Shown here: positions 1 to 11,565 of the stretch, in pieces | How the letters are laid out: each line of letters opens with the position of its first letter | Numbering within the stretch: position 1 is the first letter of the stretch | Assembly (NCBI GenBank): GCA_020746835.1 | Contig: JAGPNK010000021.1 | Location: forward strand, 352,417 to 416,416 | Origin: Stachybotrys elegans | Lineage: Eukaryota > Ascomycota > Sordariomycetes > Hypocreales > Stachybotryaceae | Direction of reading: 5' to 3' | Length of the DNA: 64,000 nt | The notes under the pieces: model-generated | What the model was told of the DNA's origin: nothing | Seen by the model: the letters and a program-made list of their open reading frames with translations, nothing else | Database searches by the model: none | Position numbers and translations under genes: made by a program

Positions 1-1401
1 TGGAACCGCTGAGGAAGGATGAACATGCCAATAAAGGCTGGGCCACCTAAGAGGAATTGATTCCTGTAAAATACATCTAAGTCAACAGGTCCGGATCATG
101 ACGACTCGTGAAAGGGGGTAACTCACGCCAGAACGCTTATCATGCGCCGATTCACAAAGAACCTCCACGGAAGGACAGGCTCCCGAGTCTTTGCAGCGAG
201 GGTGACGTAACGCTCCCAGATGCCAAGTGCAATGTATAAAATCCCCGACGCTGTCAACAAAGTGATGACATATGGTGACCTCCAAGGGAACAAAGCATCA
301 GCCTCTTCGAAGCCAGCAACAAGGCTGAGGGTGGCAAAGAGGAGCAGCACGGCTCCCGGGATATCTGCTCTCTGCATGATGGACTTGCTCACAAGACCGT
401 CCTCCTTCTTGGATTGGTCCTGCGTGGCTGCACCGTGGTATGGGAAGCCATTCGGGATAGAAATCCAAGCAATGACAAAGGCAATGGCTGCGAGTGGGAC
501 ACTATGGCAAGGTGAGCGGACTGGCCAAAAACCCGAAAAGGACAGACAAGACTTCGGCTTACTTGATGATGAAAATCCACCTCCATGTCGTATTGGCTGC
601 AATGGCACCGCCAACAATAGGGCCTGACAGAAGCGCCAAGGCGCTGGTGATGTTGATGTAGGAAACGTACTGCGTGTACTTTTCGGGTGGCACAATCTCC
701 ATGATTATGATGGTGCAGATCGAGTAGCAGCCACCGCCGCCGATACCTTGGAATGCACGGAAAACGATACTGGGAGCAATGTTAGCCAGACATGCGGAAC
801 GAACAGAGGCCAATACGAGCACCATGTACTTACACTTGGATAAAAGTTTGAGCCGCACTGCAGGCGGCAGAGAAGATGATGAAAAAGGCAGCTGATACCA
901 AGAGCATAAACTTGCGGCCAAGCATGTCGCTGAGCTTGGCGAAGATGACAATTACGCCTGCCAGCAATCAAGAACTTGTTAGAAAGCCCGCAGTCATGGT
1001 GGGTAGTTGAAGCAACTCACCTACGTAGCCGAGCAGATAGCTTGCTACAATCCACCCGACCAGCTCGAGGCCCCCAATGTCGTCTGTGATGGCCACAGCA
1101 GCCGTGATGACAATGGGGATCTCGAGAAAGATCAAGAACATGAGAATAGAGATCCTGGTGGGTTTGGTCAGTGGTGTACTTGGTTGCCTATGTGGTGTAG
1201 GGGGGTCTTCTCACGCTGCTGTGATTGCCCAGAACCTCCGACCGTGGACATAGACAATATTGTCTTGGCCGTTGGAATGGGTTTCATCCACGATCTCCAC
1301 GTCAACTGCCTCGCCGTGGTGCTTTGGGCCGGCGATGACAGTGGACTGGAAGCCAAGGGGGAGTCATCTCCACTCAACGGAGGCTTGGATTCGTACTCCA
1401 T
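1..1401 (-). pseudogene. MFS drug/metabolite transporter (DHA2-like), 3' end off the window, frame break in exon 1
   Basis: Major facilitator superfamily transporter of the fungal 14-TM type, expected in the plasma membrane exporting drugs or a metabolite. Exons read on the minus strand: 1401-1215, 1154-1021, 957-834, 769-563, 501-127 and 63 to beyond base 1, all with GT-AG borders and consistent phases. Visible motifs: GRRFWAI before TM1, LEIPIV, SYLLGY, KLSDMLGRK (loop 2-3 signature), FQGIGGGG, GPIVGGAIA (antiporter motif C) and WRWIFIINVP. The C-terminal half lies outside the window. Oddity: the only plausible start (1401) and the rest of exon 1 are in different frames. They join only if one base is added near the run of five G at 1357-1361. 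So this is a frameshifted allele, a sequencing error, or a gene with a different unseen first exon. Transporter identity is firm; intactness is not. Confidence 0.72.
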
Positions 1402-3243
1402 CCTGCTAGAGTTGGGAGGACTTGTCTATTCTGCTGTTGGGATGACGGGCTTTGTGGGATGAGGGCTTAGTTCACGGCCTCTGTGTTCTAAGCAAGGTCC
1501 CGAATTACACACTGATTCTAGTTTATATGACGAAACGGACCGGTAGCTTCTTTGCCGCTGTACATGCTACGTCTGACTGGCAACAAAGTTTGATCATCGC
1601 CGGCAGATCGCAATAGGATAGGTGGTACTGAGTATGGAGCGCTCGGTATGAACCAAAGTCCCTTTAAGGCTGTACACGTAGACCGAAAAGGTACAGATAA
1701 AGGTTCCAGGCCTGCTCCGAGCTTATTTGATGCAGAATGCAGAATGCAAAGTGCAAAACGTAGGGTAGCAGTGCACCAGGATTGCCTGCAAACATGGGCT
1801 GGCTCCGTGTTGCCCGCAATCGATGTAACCCTGTGCTACTGACCTACCCGTATAGGACAGTAAGCGGCCCCCAATCTGCCTCGAATGGTAAAAACGGTCG
1901 GGCGGAGTGAATTCGTTATTAGCCTAGCTGTGGCGTGTCTCGCTGTAATGCATACAAGTGGCTACTATGATCTGCTGGCCATAGAAAGCCGCATGACTCC
2001 GTTGTTTTTTTCTTCTCCTTTTTGAACACGTATTAGTCAAGCATCGCGGGATGCAACGCTGCCGGTGGATTGAGGGCAAATGCTACCTCGCTACGGATCA
2101 GCTATCATCACCGATCTGTCTCGGCTTATTGGCCTGCCTGTCAGTGGGGGCTCACAACAGCGAGCTTTCTGACTAATATTCGTCTTATCAAGGCCATCGT
2201 GATTAGGTTATGTCGGCCGCCAGGGAAAAGGATCTCCGTGCCGTGATTGGTGGCCTTGAAGCCGAGCCGCATTGGACACTGCCTGCAAGTTCAACTTTGA
2301 CTAATATTAGTAACAAGTCGAAGTGGAAGAACGGATTGATGCAAACAAGGACAGGGTATCGTCTCCTTCTCTGCCTTGGTCATCGGCTGCTCTGATGCAG
2401 CTGGGGGCCCTTGCCGAGGCTCAAGACGTCCTCACGATTATAACCCATCGTTCTGTGAGCACTTGATGTTGCAGGAAATGTTGGATAGGAATGGATTTCC
2501 AATACCTAATATATCGGCGTTTAATGGCAAGCGTTCTTGTGATGCCGCCTGTCAGACATTTCATGACGGGCGAATGAGCACCGATAGCAGGCAGTGGAAT
2601 ATAGGCCCCAGATGCTGCTAAGCGTTACGGCCCGCACGCTCAGAAGTGTCAGCACTTCATGCCGGCCCCTCTCAAAGCAAGCTATCTCTTGGGTTATGTT
2701 CTCGTTGCATGTGATGTCAGCTTGGCGTTACAACGCGCTCCCCACGGCATCGTCTAGCTCCATGTCCGTAAATAACACCGCATAGATATTTACAAAGTCC
2801 AACGCTGGTGGTGGTGGTGGTGGTGGAGTTTACGTGCTTATCAGCCCCCATGCTGCGATGGCTCTCCATCTTGAGCAAAACTAGCAGGTTTGGAACACGA
2901 CCGTGTCTTGGCGTAGTTGTGAGCCTATACGGGCCGAACTCACGTTGGTTGAGGGCTGAGGTGATTTATGACGCCAGTCGAGGGGTACTTTGGAGAATGC
3001 CACCATGAATCTGGAAGGTATTGAGCCCCTTGGCCAAGGGTGAGTTGATCCACAGAGCACTCCGATTGTACCTGGAGCTATCCCGATCCGTTTATGCTCC
3101 AGCCAACAGGAACTGGCGGTTAGATTAAGAAGTAAGCCACATAAGCCACCGATCGACACTGGTGCGTTCGAAGCAACATCGCGTCCTTTCAGCTCATCTT
3201 CACGGCTGTATACTTGGTCAAGTTTACGAAGACTCACGACGCC
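1402..3243. other. Intergenic region, no gene seen
   Basis: All reading frames here are short, lack family motifs and cannot be joined by splice sites. The region separates the transporter and the P450, whose 5' ends face each other, so it should hold both promoters. Besides the short TGG microsatellite I see no structure. Confidence 0.6.
2806..2826. repeat. (TGG)7 microsatellite
   Basis: Seven perfect TGG units in the non-coding stretch upstream of the P450. Confidence 0.9.
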
Positions 3244-5007
3244 ATGTTTCACGACATGTCATTTGGCTTTCTTGTTGCTTGCAGCACTTTAGCAGGCATC
3301 TCCTACGTATGTACAACCACCACTAAGCCAAGCTACACCATTTTCTAATGCTTGGAAACACAGCTCTTCATCCGGACTTTCTACCGGCTTTTTGTTCACC
3401 CGCTGAGCAAGTACCCGGGTCCGTTGGCCGCCAAGCTCAGCGGTTTGTTTGGTGTCTTCTATGCCTACAAGACCAACCTACACGTCAGGACGTTGGAGGA
3501 CCATGACAAGTACGGTGAGGCTGATCCATGGCTATAACTTATCATCGAATGGAACTGATGTCCAGAAAACAGGGTCTGTAGTTCGTCATGGCCCCAACAA
3601 GTTGGTTTTTAACACGGTCGAGGCTCTGCGTGGTAAGGCTCCCCTGAAAGGGCGCATGAGGGAAAGTTTAGTACTGACGACTTATGCAGACATCTACAAG
3701 AACGACCAAGTCACCAAGTCGCAAAGCTACCTCGCGTCCCAACGAAAGCCTGGTGTTTTCAACTTGTTCAACGCGGTTGACCCGCAGCTGCACCACCAGA
3801 AGCGAAAGCTGGCCGGTCGCTTCTTGAACAGGAGGTCCATCGACGTATTCGAGCCCGTCATGATCCAGCAGATCGACACGTTCATCGACCAACTGGCGGC
3901 GCACTCTGCCAGTCCAGAGAAAGAGCCGGTAAACATGACACCCCAGACCAAGTACCTCGCCATCGATATCATGGGGCAACTCCTATTCGAATACCCCTTG
4001 AACCTGCAGACCGAGTCTACGCACCGCCACATGTCGTACTCGAGAGCCAGCTTCGCCTTCAACGTTGCCTTTCAGATCCACTCCATCGCCAAACTAGGCA
4101 TCAGCAACATTCAATCTGCGTGGTCCATCTTTAGCAGGAAGAACTACGTCCATACTCTGGCTAAGATCATCCGAAGTCGCCTAGCGCAGGGCAAGCACAT
4201 CAAGGAGGATCTCCGTTTTCTGTCAGCAAATATGACGACTCCAGAGGATGACCAGGAATGGATCAACGACGCGCAGACCGAAGCGCTCTGGCATATGCTC
4301 GCGGGTAAGATCGCCTCATCCTCTCTCAGCCACGTCCATGGCGTACTGATCAATAATGTATAGGAAGCGACACAACTTCCACGCTTCTTAGCGCACTAAC
4401 ATTCTACTTGTCACGCAATCCCCGCTGCTACGAGCGACTCAGCCAAGAGATCCGCTCAACTTTCAGCCAGGACAGTGAGATTCGCAGCGGACCTCTTCTG
4501 GCAAGCTGCGTCTACCTGCGCGCATGTCTTGAGGAGACATTGAGGATAACCCCACCATTGCCCGGAACGCTATGGCGCGAGGAAAGCCCCCGGCCATCTA
4601 CTGAGCCCCTGATTGTTGATGGTCACGTCATACCCGCGGGTGTAGAGGTCGGCGTCAACACTTATGCCATTATGCACAACGACAAGTACTTCCGAGAGCC
4701 GTTCGTTTTTAAACCCGAGAGATGGCTCGAAGGGGCGGAGCCCGGAGAATGCAACAGGGAGGCTTTTGCGCCATTCTCATTGGGCATACGGGGCTGCCTA
4801 GGGAAGTCCATGGCATACCTAGAGGCAAGTCTCACCACGGCCAAGATGCTGTGGCACTTCGACTTCAAGGAAGCCCCGCGGACGCCAGGGACCGCAATGA
4901 AGGTGGATGGGCATCCGGGCGGTAGACCCGGCGTGTTTCATGTCGCAGACTCATTCGCTGCCCTCCACGACGGCCCGTATCTGCATTTCTCCCGGGTTGC
5001 TCTGTGA
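3244..5007 (+). CDS. Cytochrome P450 monooxygenase
   Basis: Haem-thiolate monooxygenase anchored in the ER membrane by an N-terminal helix; substrate unknown. Five exons: 3244-3306, 3364-3514, 3573-3632, 3690-4304 and 4364-5007, giving 510 aa. The start is chosen because the short first exon supplies the hydrophobic anchor just before the proline-rich hinge (HPLSKYPGPLAA). Diagnostic motifs: I-helix AGSDTT (residues 296-301), K-helix ExxR (Glu354-Arg357), PERW, and the haem loop FAPFSLGIRGCLG with ligand Cys441. All essential elements are present and the length is normal. The overall look is that of the large fungal group that includes isotrichodermin C-15 hydroxylase and related secondary-metabolism P450s, but I cannot assign a subfamily. 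It is divergent from the MFS gene and about 1.2 kb from the SDR, which would fit a small metabolic cluster, but no backbone synthase is in view. Confidence 0.9.
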
Positions 5008-6188
5008 AGTTGTGGTGGGGATAGCTTCTCACTGGATTCTAGTCGCTTCTGTATTTGAGATATCGTGCTACGTTTGGAATGAAACTACATTACTCAGGGC
5101 TTAAGAAACCCCCACGCATTCTTACCAGTTGTTTGCGCGGGCCTGTGTAGACCCTCAGTGGGAAAAGGCGATCCGTCTCTTACGGTTACCTAGTTTCGAA
5201 GATTTCTTGAGGAGCAGGCCCCCAGATTGGTCAAATTGAAACGTTTCACTCAACTTCCAACGGATTGTCGCACTCCGAGGTACCACCGGCTCCAGACTTT
5301 GAGCAAAAGCTTGGCAATCCTGTGGCAACATTCACATGTGACAGGCAACCCTTGAAAGAACTGCGCCGCATGGATCTTGAAGGCGGCGTCGGGACTTTAG
5401 TAATACCCAGATACCCGCTCAGCCACCTAGATACAGCCTATCTAGGCTTGCCAAGCAAGATCTGTACAAAGGGCTAGTGGGGGGTTGGGCAAAGTCTGTG
5501 CCGCGATTATACCCATGCCGGAAGTTTCTGGGTGCCGTAATGGCGCTGTAGTATTGCAGAGTAGCATTGCATTGATGCTCGGCCAATGGCAACCTAGAAT
5601 GGCCTGTCCTCGTAGGGTAGCAGTGGAGGATCAGGTCTGCAGGTTGATCCTGATTGCGGCACAGGGCGCCCGATGTGAGCAGGCCGCAGAGTCATATCTG
5701 CCCAATTTAGGCGGGCAACATGGTTCCCCACCGGCAGAGGAGATCAAAGGGCGGGAAAAGGGCAACATTATTGCACTTGTAGGCGTCAGATCTCCCTAAA
5801 CGCGGGGCTTATCTGGTCATCTCGTATCTATTGCCAAGGAGGAGTAACCAATGTAGTAGACCTGCCTAAGTTGAACAATCAGCTCTGATGCTCCTAGTGC
5901 CTGAATGAGTGACGGCGCATGGACATTGGTCAAAATGAGTAAACGAGAGGGCGTGCCTCAATTTCTGGTAGGATATCAGTGGCCGCAATGGGGGGCTCCC
6001 TACGGCAGCATAAACAGGGGTAAAATCAATAGCCAGTTGGGCAGACGTGCGCAAGGCGAATCGTAGTTCAACGTATTAGGTACAGATACAGGAACAACGG
6101 CTGGTCTCGTGACGCATGAACAGCCAACGAGAGACCTGAGCCGAACAAAGTAGATACAAGTAATAATCTGGCTCCAGGACTGTCGTCT
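5008..6188. other. Intergenic region, no gene seen
   Basis: Lies between the converging 3' ends of the P450 and the SDR. Open frames of up to about 100 codons occur (for example 5485-5799) but show no recognisable motif and no splice partners. Confidence 0.55.
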
Positions 6189-7415
6189 CTAGGCGGACGG
6201 GTCCTTTGGCTTCATGCCCGAGACACCAAACTGGCGCCCCCAGTTCTGAACCTTCTTGTCCATGTCGCCACGGACAAAGACCATGATGATGGCCAGCCAG
6301 CCGGCAAGAAACCAATCAATTAGCCCATTCAAGAACCCACCCCTGATGCTGCCTCCCAGCATGCTCCGCTTGACGAGACCCGACTGGAAATCCGTTGTAA
6401 TGATTTCCTCTCCAGACTCCAAGGAACGGATAGACTTGGCTGCGATGGCTTCGGGAGTCTGGGGAGCATCCCCCTCCTCAAGCTGTTTCGTCAAATCAGA
6501 CTTGACGCGGTTCTCATTATCGAAGCCCTCGCTCTGAATGCCGGCTGGGAAGATGGCATGGATGCGCACTCTAGGCTCGCTGGGGTACGCGGCAGCATAG
6601 AGGTTCATCTCCTGGGACAAGGTGTCTGCGAGGGAGCGCAGAGCAGCCTTGCAGGGACTGTAGGGCGAGTAGCCGGCGAAGCTGTAGAAGGCGAGGACTG
6701 ATCCAGTAAAGATCAGGTGGCGCGGCGCGGGCGGGCTGCTTGGCGCAGTGCCGGACGAGTCGCGCTGAGACGGTGAAAGCCACGATTTCAACACTGCGTG
6801 CGCCATGTAGAGGCCGGTGAAGTAGTTTGTCTGCATCTGAGAGGAGAACAGGTCGACTGGGCTATCGACGAACAGAGTCGGGTGGGATGCACCGGCGCAG
6901 CACCAGACCTAGATGGCCGATTAGCATCGCGAATGCGGAGAGAACTGGAATCACGATATCCTTTTGGAGCTCTTGGCTGGGAAATGGTCTTGGGGATTGC
7001 TCACAATGTCTGGCGGGCTACCGCCGTTCCATGCTATTGTCTCGTCTACCACTCGAGTCGCCTCGGAGGAGGAAGTCAAATCCGCACTGATGTATTGGAA
7101 TCGCTGTGTGCTGGTGTTTGAGGCCCCCTCCTAACTCGCGAGTCAGCGGGATCCCTCAACGTTGGTGTTGCTACATGCGGTCGCATACCTTGACATGATC
7201 TAATCCCTTTAGCAGCTTCTCGGTGTTGCGCGCGACTATGACAACGTTGGCACCCTTTTCGGCAAGCTGACGGGCGACGGAGAGGCCCATGCCGGATGAG
7301 GCACCCGTCACAAGGGCAGTCTGGCCATTGGTGTCAGCAAAGCTCCCCCGGGAGGTGGAAGCGCACTCGTCTGTCTTACTCTGCCGTGAACCTGGAACGC
7401 AGTCTTGGGCGCCAT
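6189..7415 (-). CDS. 3-ketodihydrosphingosine reductase-like SDR, copy 1
   Basis: Short-chain dehydrogenase/reductase resembling fungal Tsc10/KDSR, which reduces 3-ketosphinganine with NADPH at the ER in sphingolipid synthesis. Exons (minus): 7415-7380, 7320-7189, 7130-7005 and 6908-6189, giving 337 aa. The 12-codon first exon is chosen because it ends in VHGR and splices directly to TALVTGASSGMG, the expected Rossmann start. Cofactor motif TGASSGMG at residues 17-24; catalytic Ser168, Tyr181 and Lys185 (YSPCK). A C-terminal hydrophobic segment (around WFLAGWLAIIMVFV) followed by a basic tail fits an ER anchor. A paralogue with the same exon plan lies at 40448-41621. The related fumonisin enzyme Fum13 is also of this family, so a role in a sphinganine-like natural product is possible, but nothing else here demonstrates it. 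Confidence 0.88.
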
Positions 7416-8296
7416 TCTGGATAATGCGTAGCGACTGAATTTCTTGCTTTGGTCGTGCACGGATTGCTCTTGGACGCGAGGGAGCGCGGGGTGGTTGATG
7501 TGATTGTGAAGGATGATGAGAGGGGGGAACGAGCGACGGTGGGAGAAGCAGATGCAAAACCCGCCTTCCTATTAAGGCCATGTGCCTGGCGTCCGCCTCT
7601 GGTTGTGCAGCAGACGGGGCTGGAGCCAGCAGCCCCCTGCCAGGGATAAGGCTGTTGGTGTGGTGGTATTGTTGTTTGATATTGGGGGCCGTCCAAGGAG
7701 GAGGGAGGGAGAGGGAGGCTGGCGGGTCAAAAGTTCCGCCGGCAGAGAAATGTGCACAATGAATTATGCTTATCACGTAAGTTACGACAGGATTGACTGG
7801 ACAGTCGGCTCACGGTGAGGGGAATTCCTAATCCCTGACTGACCTCTCTGTGATGTAACGGTAACTGTCCAGTAGTATGTCGACTTTGGGACTTTGGACC
7901 ACCACCCTTGTATTAATGCTCTTAATGCACGCCGGGGCCTATTTTTGGTAAGCCAAGCCGGGGTCGATCAAGAAGTAGGCCTGTCCAGGCGGCGGAGGCC
8001 ATCGTGGCGTAGGCCCGCGGCGGAAGCAGCAGCAGCAGCAGCAGCATCCTCCTCGCCTGCAGAGGAAGGGCGAGAAGGATGGCTGCCAAGCTTTGGCCGA
8101 CATCTGCCTCTTGAGATCCCCATCGTGTGCGCCGCACGCTGGAGGCCACCTGCCCATTCAGCGTCGTGGACTTGGCACATCAATCACCACATATGTAATC
8201 CCCCAGACGGCACATTTTATGGGCTATGTAGATGCGGAGTATCCTGCGCAGCCAACATCGTCTATTGTCCTCATTTCCAAGTTAGCGCTACCAACC
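7416..8296. other. Divergent intergenic/promoter region
   Basis: Separates the 5' ends of the SDR (minus) and the rhodopsin-domain gene (plus). Open frames on both strands read through it but are low-complexity (serine/proline or alanine/leucine runs) and lack motifs. It contains an AGC microsatellite. Confidence 0.55.
8025..8045. repeat. (AGC)7 microsatellite
   Basis: Seven perfect AGC units upstream of the rhodopsin-domain gene. It creates the poly-Ala and poly-Leu runs in spurious frames here. Confidence 0.9.
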
Positions 8297-9504
8297 ATGG
8301 ACGAGGATACCATCTTGATCGTCGGCATCGCGCTCGGCGTCCTGGCCATCATTACCGTGATAGCCCGGTTCGCTGTCCGGCACAACAAGAAGGCCGGCTT
8401 CAAATGGGACGACTGGATGATTTTGGTCTCCATTGTAGCCATGATCATCACCGACGTCCTGGCCGTCTATGGTAAGCCACCCGAGGCTTTCGCCCATGCC
8501 GTCGCGAGCTGCAACCAGAGATGGTAGTTCTAACAAATCCTGTAGCCATTATTGTTAACCCAACTGGTCCGGAAGCCGCCACCAACGCAACACAGACTGA
8601 GCATTACAGCGAGGCAGACCAGGAATATACGAGGCTCACTTGGTCGCTGACAGTCGTGTATTTCTTCACTGTCTCCAGCACCAAATTCTCCATCGTCTTC
8701 ATGTACCACCGTCTCTTCTATGTCGACCGCTCGCTCCGACGCCAGATCTGGGCTCTGTCCGTCATCATCGGCGGCTACTGGATCGGGTGCACGGGTGCAA
8801 ACCTCGCCAACTGCATCCCCCTCAAGTACACTTGGGTAAACAGTCTTGCCGACCCGAGGTACTGCTTCAATTACAACCACTACTGGTTCGCCGTCGGCAT
8901 TGTCGAAGCTGTCATCGATGTCCTTGTGCTTCTGCTGCCCATCCGAGTCATCCTCAAGCTCCAGTTCAGCCGACAGCAGAAAATTGCCGTCATCTTCGTC
9001 TTTCTCTTGGGAGTACTGTACGTATCCAATCTCATTCCACAGCCGCTCTCTTTCCTGGCCAGGACTTGGACTAATTTGGTGTGAAACTGCAGCGTCATTA
9101 TCTCGGGTATTCTCAAGACGGCGTTTGGGTACATCCCCGGAAGCCGCCAGCCTTCGTTCGCCAACACCCAGCTATGGACCACGATTCACATCTGCACGGG
9201 AATCATCTGCGCCTGTCTTCCCATTTGCTGGCCCCTCATTACACGTCTTGGCAGGATCTCGCCCTCGACTTGGTCTGGAACTACATGGATCCGCAAGTAC
9301 TGGTACAGCCCCAGCGGTTGGTCTTCGCGGGAGCAGCAAGGAAGCAACAGGCCCACTACAGACGAGAGACGCTTCAATAAGCTCACAAACAACTTCACCA
9401 GCAGAGGCTTTGATGTTACCTTCAGTTCTGCTGGGGGAGAAACTCAGGAGGACGAGTATCCGCTGTCCAAGATGCAATATCAGTCTACGACCTCAGCCGT
9501 ATGA
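8297..9504 (+). CDS. Fungal rhodopsin-domain (SAT4-type) integral membrane protein 1
   Basis: Seven-helix fungal membrane protein of the family often annotated SAT4/PTH11-like or 'fungal rhodopsin domain'. Its biochemical role is not established; some relatives act in signalling. Exons: 8297-8471, 8546-9017 and 9093-9504, giving 352 aa. The start is the first Met before the first hydrophobic helix (MDEDTILIVGIALG). Family landmarks: WDDWMI in the first loop, YFFTVSSTKFSIVFMYHRLF, the conserved pattern around CIPLKYTW and RYCFNYNHYW, and DVLVLLLPIRVILKLQ before TM6. The C-terminal tail after about residue 265 is polar and Ser/Thr-rich, as expected for a cytoplasmic end. It lacks a CFEM domain, so it is not a PTH11-type receptor in the strict sense. 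A second member lies at 26311-27764. Confidence 0.87.
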
Positions 9505-10486
9505 CGCCTCATAACGCATCAAAGCCCCTAACTACTGGTCAAATGTGGGAGATTAGCTGGCATTGGCTGAACCGAGGCGGGTTCGCCAACTGTTTTGGAG
9601 AGGGCGCAAGCTTTGTGCGACACATGTTGTAGCATAGCGTAGGCACCGACAGCTCAGCATGTTTGGCCATCTGCCAGCAGCTATCTGTCCACAATGAGTA
9701 CTGTAGCGTTATTGTTCTATTCACTTTGCGCGTATCTGCCTCATTGCCTATGTATGTGGTTTATTAGGGATAGCCCGCTTCAAGTCACCGATCTCCACGA
9801 GCGTTGTTCGATGTCCAGGTGCCCTTTCCGATACACTAACTCGTTGTCCCAATCTCGGCTCTTGAGGATTCAATACCGAGATCTACATGAGCCCACGGCA
9901 ACAAGCGTGGCGGGAGAGCAGCACAGAGTACCGACATCCAGGTGGGTGGCCGCTGTTGGCCCAGGCTTCCATATCGGAACCCCGCAGTCCTTGTCAAGGA
10001 TGCATTGGCAGCAATACAGAAGCTAGCAAGGGTACGGATAGCCGAGCTCAAGTAGCTAACCACCGAAGCTGACTGCATCAAGTGTTGGCCCCCAAGACCC
10101 CCATGTAGGCCCAGATAACGGAATTGGCAATGAGCCCGTGGCACGTCGTATGCGCCAATGTAACCCTCTGTCTGCAGGGGGTTGTGTCCCACCCGAAAAG
10201 GCTGTGAAAAGGGCGATCCAATAGGGCTGGGCGCGGCGGGTTCAATTTCGGCTGACGAGAACAGGAGCGGGAGTGGAAGATCAGCAATGAGGGGCAGGGC
10301 CGACTCCTCCCTTCATCGACTCTCCGTGGTGTTGCAGTCCTGCTTTCTGGTTCTACTTTCCGATAGAGTACTTGACCTACTCTGGCTGCGGAGCGAGGCC
10401 GTTGCTGCTTGCACGATTTCTCGCTGTCTCCCACGCACCTCGACGTTTCTGCTCTGTCACTGGTACCCTTAGACACAGCCATCGTC
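9505..10486. other. Intergenic region, no gene seen
   Basis: Open frames on both strands (for example 9836-10192 minus) show no motifs and no plausible splice partners. The last few hundred bases should hold the promoter of the downstream thioesterase-like gene. Confidence 0.55.
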
Positions 10487-11565
10487 ATGTCGGTTCGCCT
10501 TGTCCTGCTGGGGATGCTGCCCCCTCTGGCCTATGCTCTGTACAAGCTCGACGTGGCAGCCCAGCTGGTCGAGTTCTGCACAGGCCCGGGGTCTTACAGT
10601 CGAATCTTCGCCGTTCTTGTCTTGGCCTGGAACTGGAAGTCGCTGCCGTTTGTGTGGACTGTAAGACAACCAGATCTATTGTTTACTTCGTCGACGAGAG
10701 ATGCTAATGGCGATGTATCGCGTAGTTCCGAGTTTTTTACTCCATGATTCTACACCTTGGAGTCCGTCCCTTCCATACGCATACGCCCGACAAACTCTTC
10801 CACCCCGTCATCAGCCAGTCCCACGCCTCGCTGAACGAGCTCGACTATCGCTTGCATAAATCCAACTCGACATACCTTGCAGACATAGACATCGCCCGGT
10901 CCCATCTCGCCTCGCACCTGCTTGCGCGCGCTGGCCATCTTGCGTACCAAAACGCAAAGACCCGTTTCGTCATGGACCCGTCCGATCCGTCGCGTCCTGC
11001 CCGAGGCGGTTTCAATATTGGTGTCGGCGGTGTCTTCTGTTCCTGGAGAAGGGAAATCAAGCCTTTCCAGCAATATGAGATGTGGACTCGCATCCTAACC
11101 TGGGATCGCAAGTGGCTATACATCATGACGCACTTTGTGCAGAAGGGCGCCATCAAGCCGAGCTCCTGGGACGCTCCAGAGAACTTCGGTCCGACGCGAA
11201 CGAAAAGCGGCAAGCCTGAAGGCTGGGAGAAGAAGGTCTTTGCAACTGCTGTGAGCCTTTACATCTTCAAGATTGGTCGTTTGACTGTACCCCCGGCTAC
11301 CATGCTGCAAGGAAGCGGCTTGCTTCCAGAGCGCCCTGGTGGTTGGCTCAAGGATGCCGACATCGACCAAGACGCTCCCGAGGTCAATGGCTCAGCTGAG
11401 CCCGTTTCCGAAGCCGATTTCGAAAAGGGGAGCTGGCAATGGGTTGAGGCAAGACGCAAGAAGGGCCTGGAGTATGCCCGGCACTTGAACAACATGAACG
11501 TCGATCTCCATGGGGAGTTCGACTGCGGTGACGACGGCGCCCTTGGCCGTTTTTCCATCGGGTAA
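10487..11565 (+). CDS. THEM6-type thioesterase-like membrane protein
   Basis: Hot-dog-fold thioesterase-like protein of the THEM6/'capsule polysaccharide biosynthesis' type common in ascomycetes; no substrate is established. Two exons, 10487-10660 and 10726-11565, giving 337 aa. The start gives a hydrophobic N-terminal helix (MSVRLVLLGMLPPLAYALY) suiting a membrane anchor, followed by a second hydrophobic stretch spanning the intron. Family features: HASLNELDYRLHKSNSTYLADIDIAR (the conserved Asp/Asn-rich hot-dog helix, here split as NELDYRLHKSN and DIDIAR), then a beta-rich part with IGVGGVFCSWRREIKPFQQY and a final segment beginning KGSWQWVEARRKKGLEYA. The C-terminal third is more acidic and variable. 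Alternative: a non-catalytic hot-dog protein. Confidence 0.82.

Noticed and set aside
220..627. Plus-strand frame over the MFS gene
   Set aside because: Antisense to transporter exons 4 and 5, whose splice sites and motifs are clear.
5485..5799. 104-codon plus-strand frame
   Set aside because: No motif or splice partner; lies between two converging 3' ends.
7894..8475. Plus-strand frame of 193 codons upstream of the rhodopsin-domain gene
   Set aside because: Low-complexity Ala/Ser runs from the AGC microsatellite, and it overlaps the true exon 1 in another frame.
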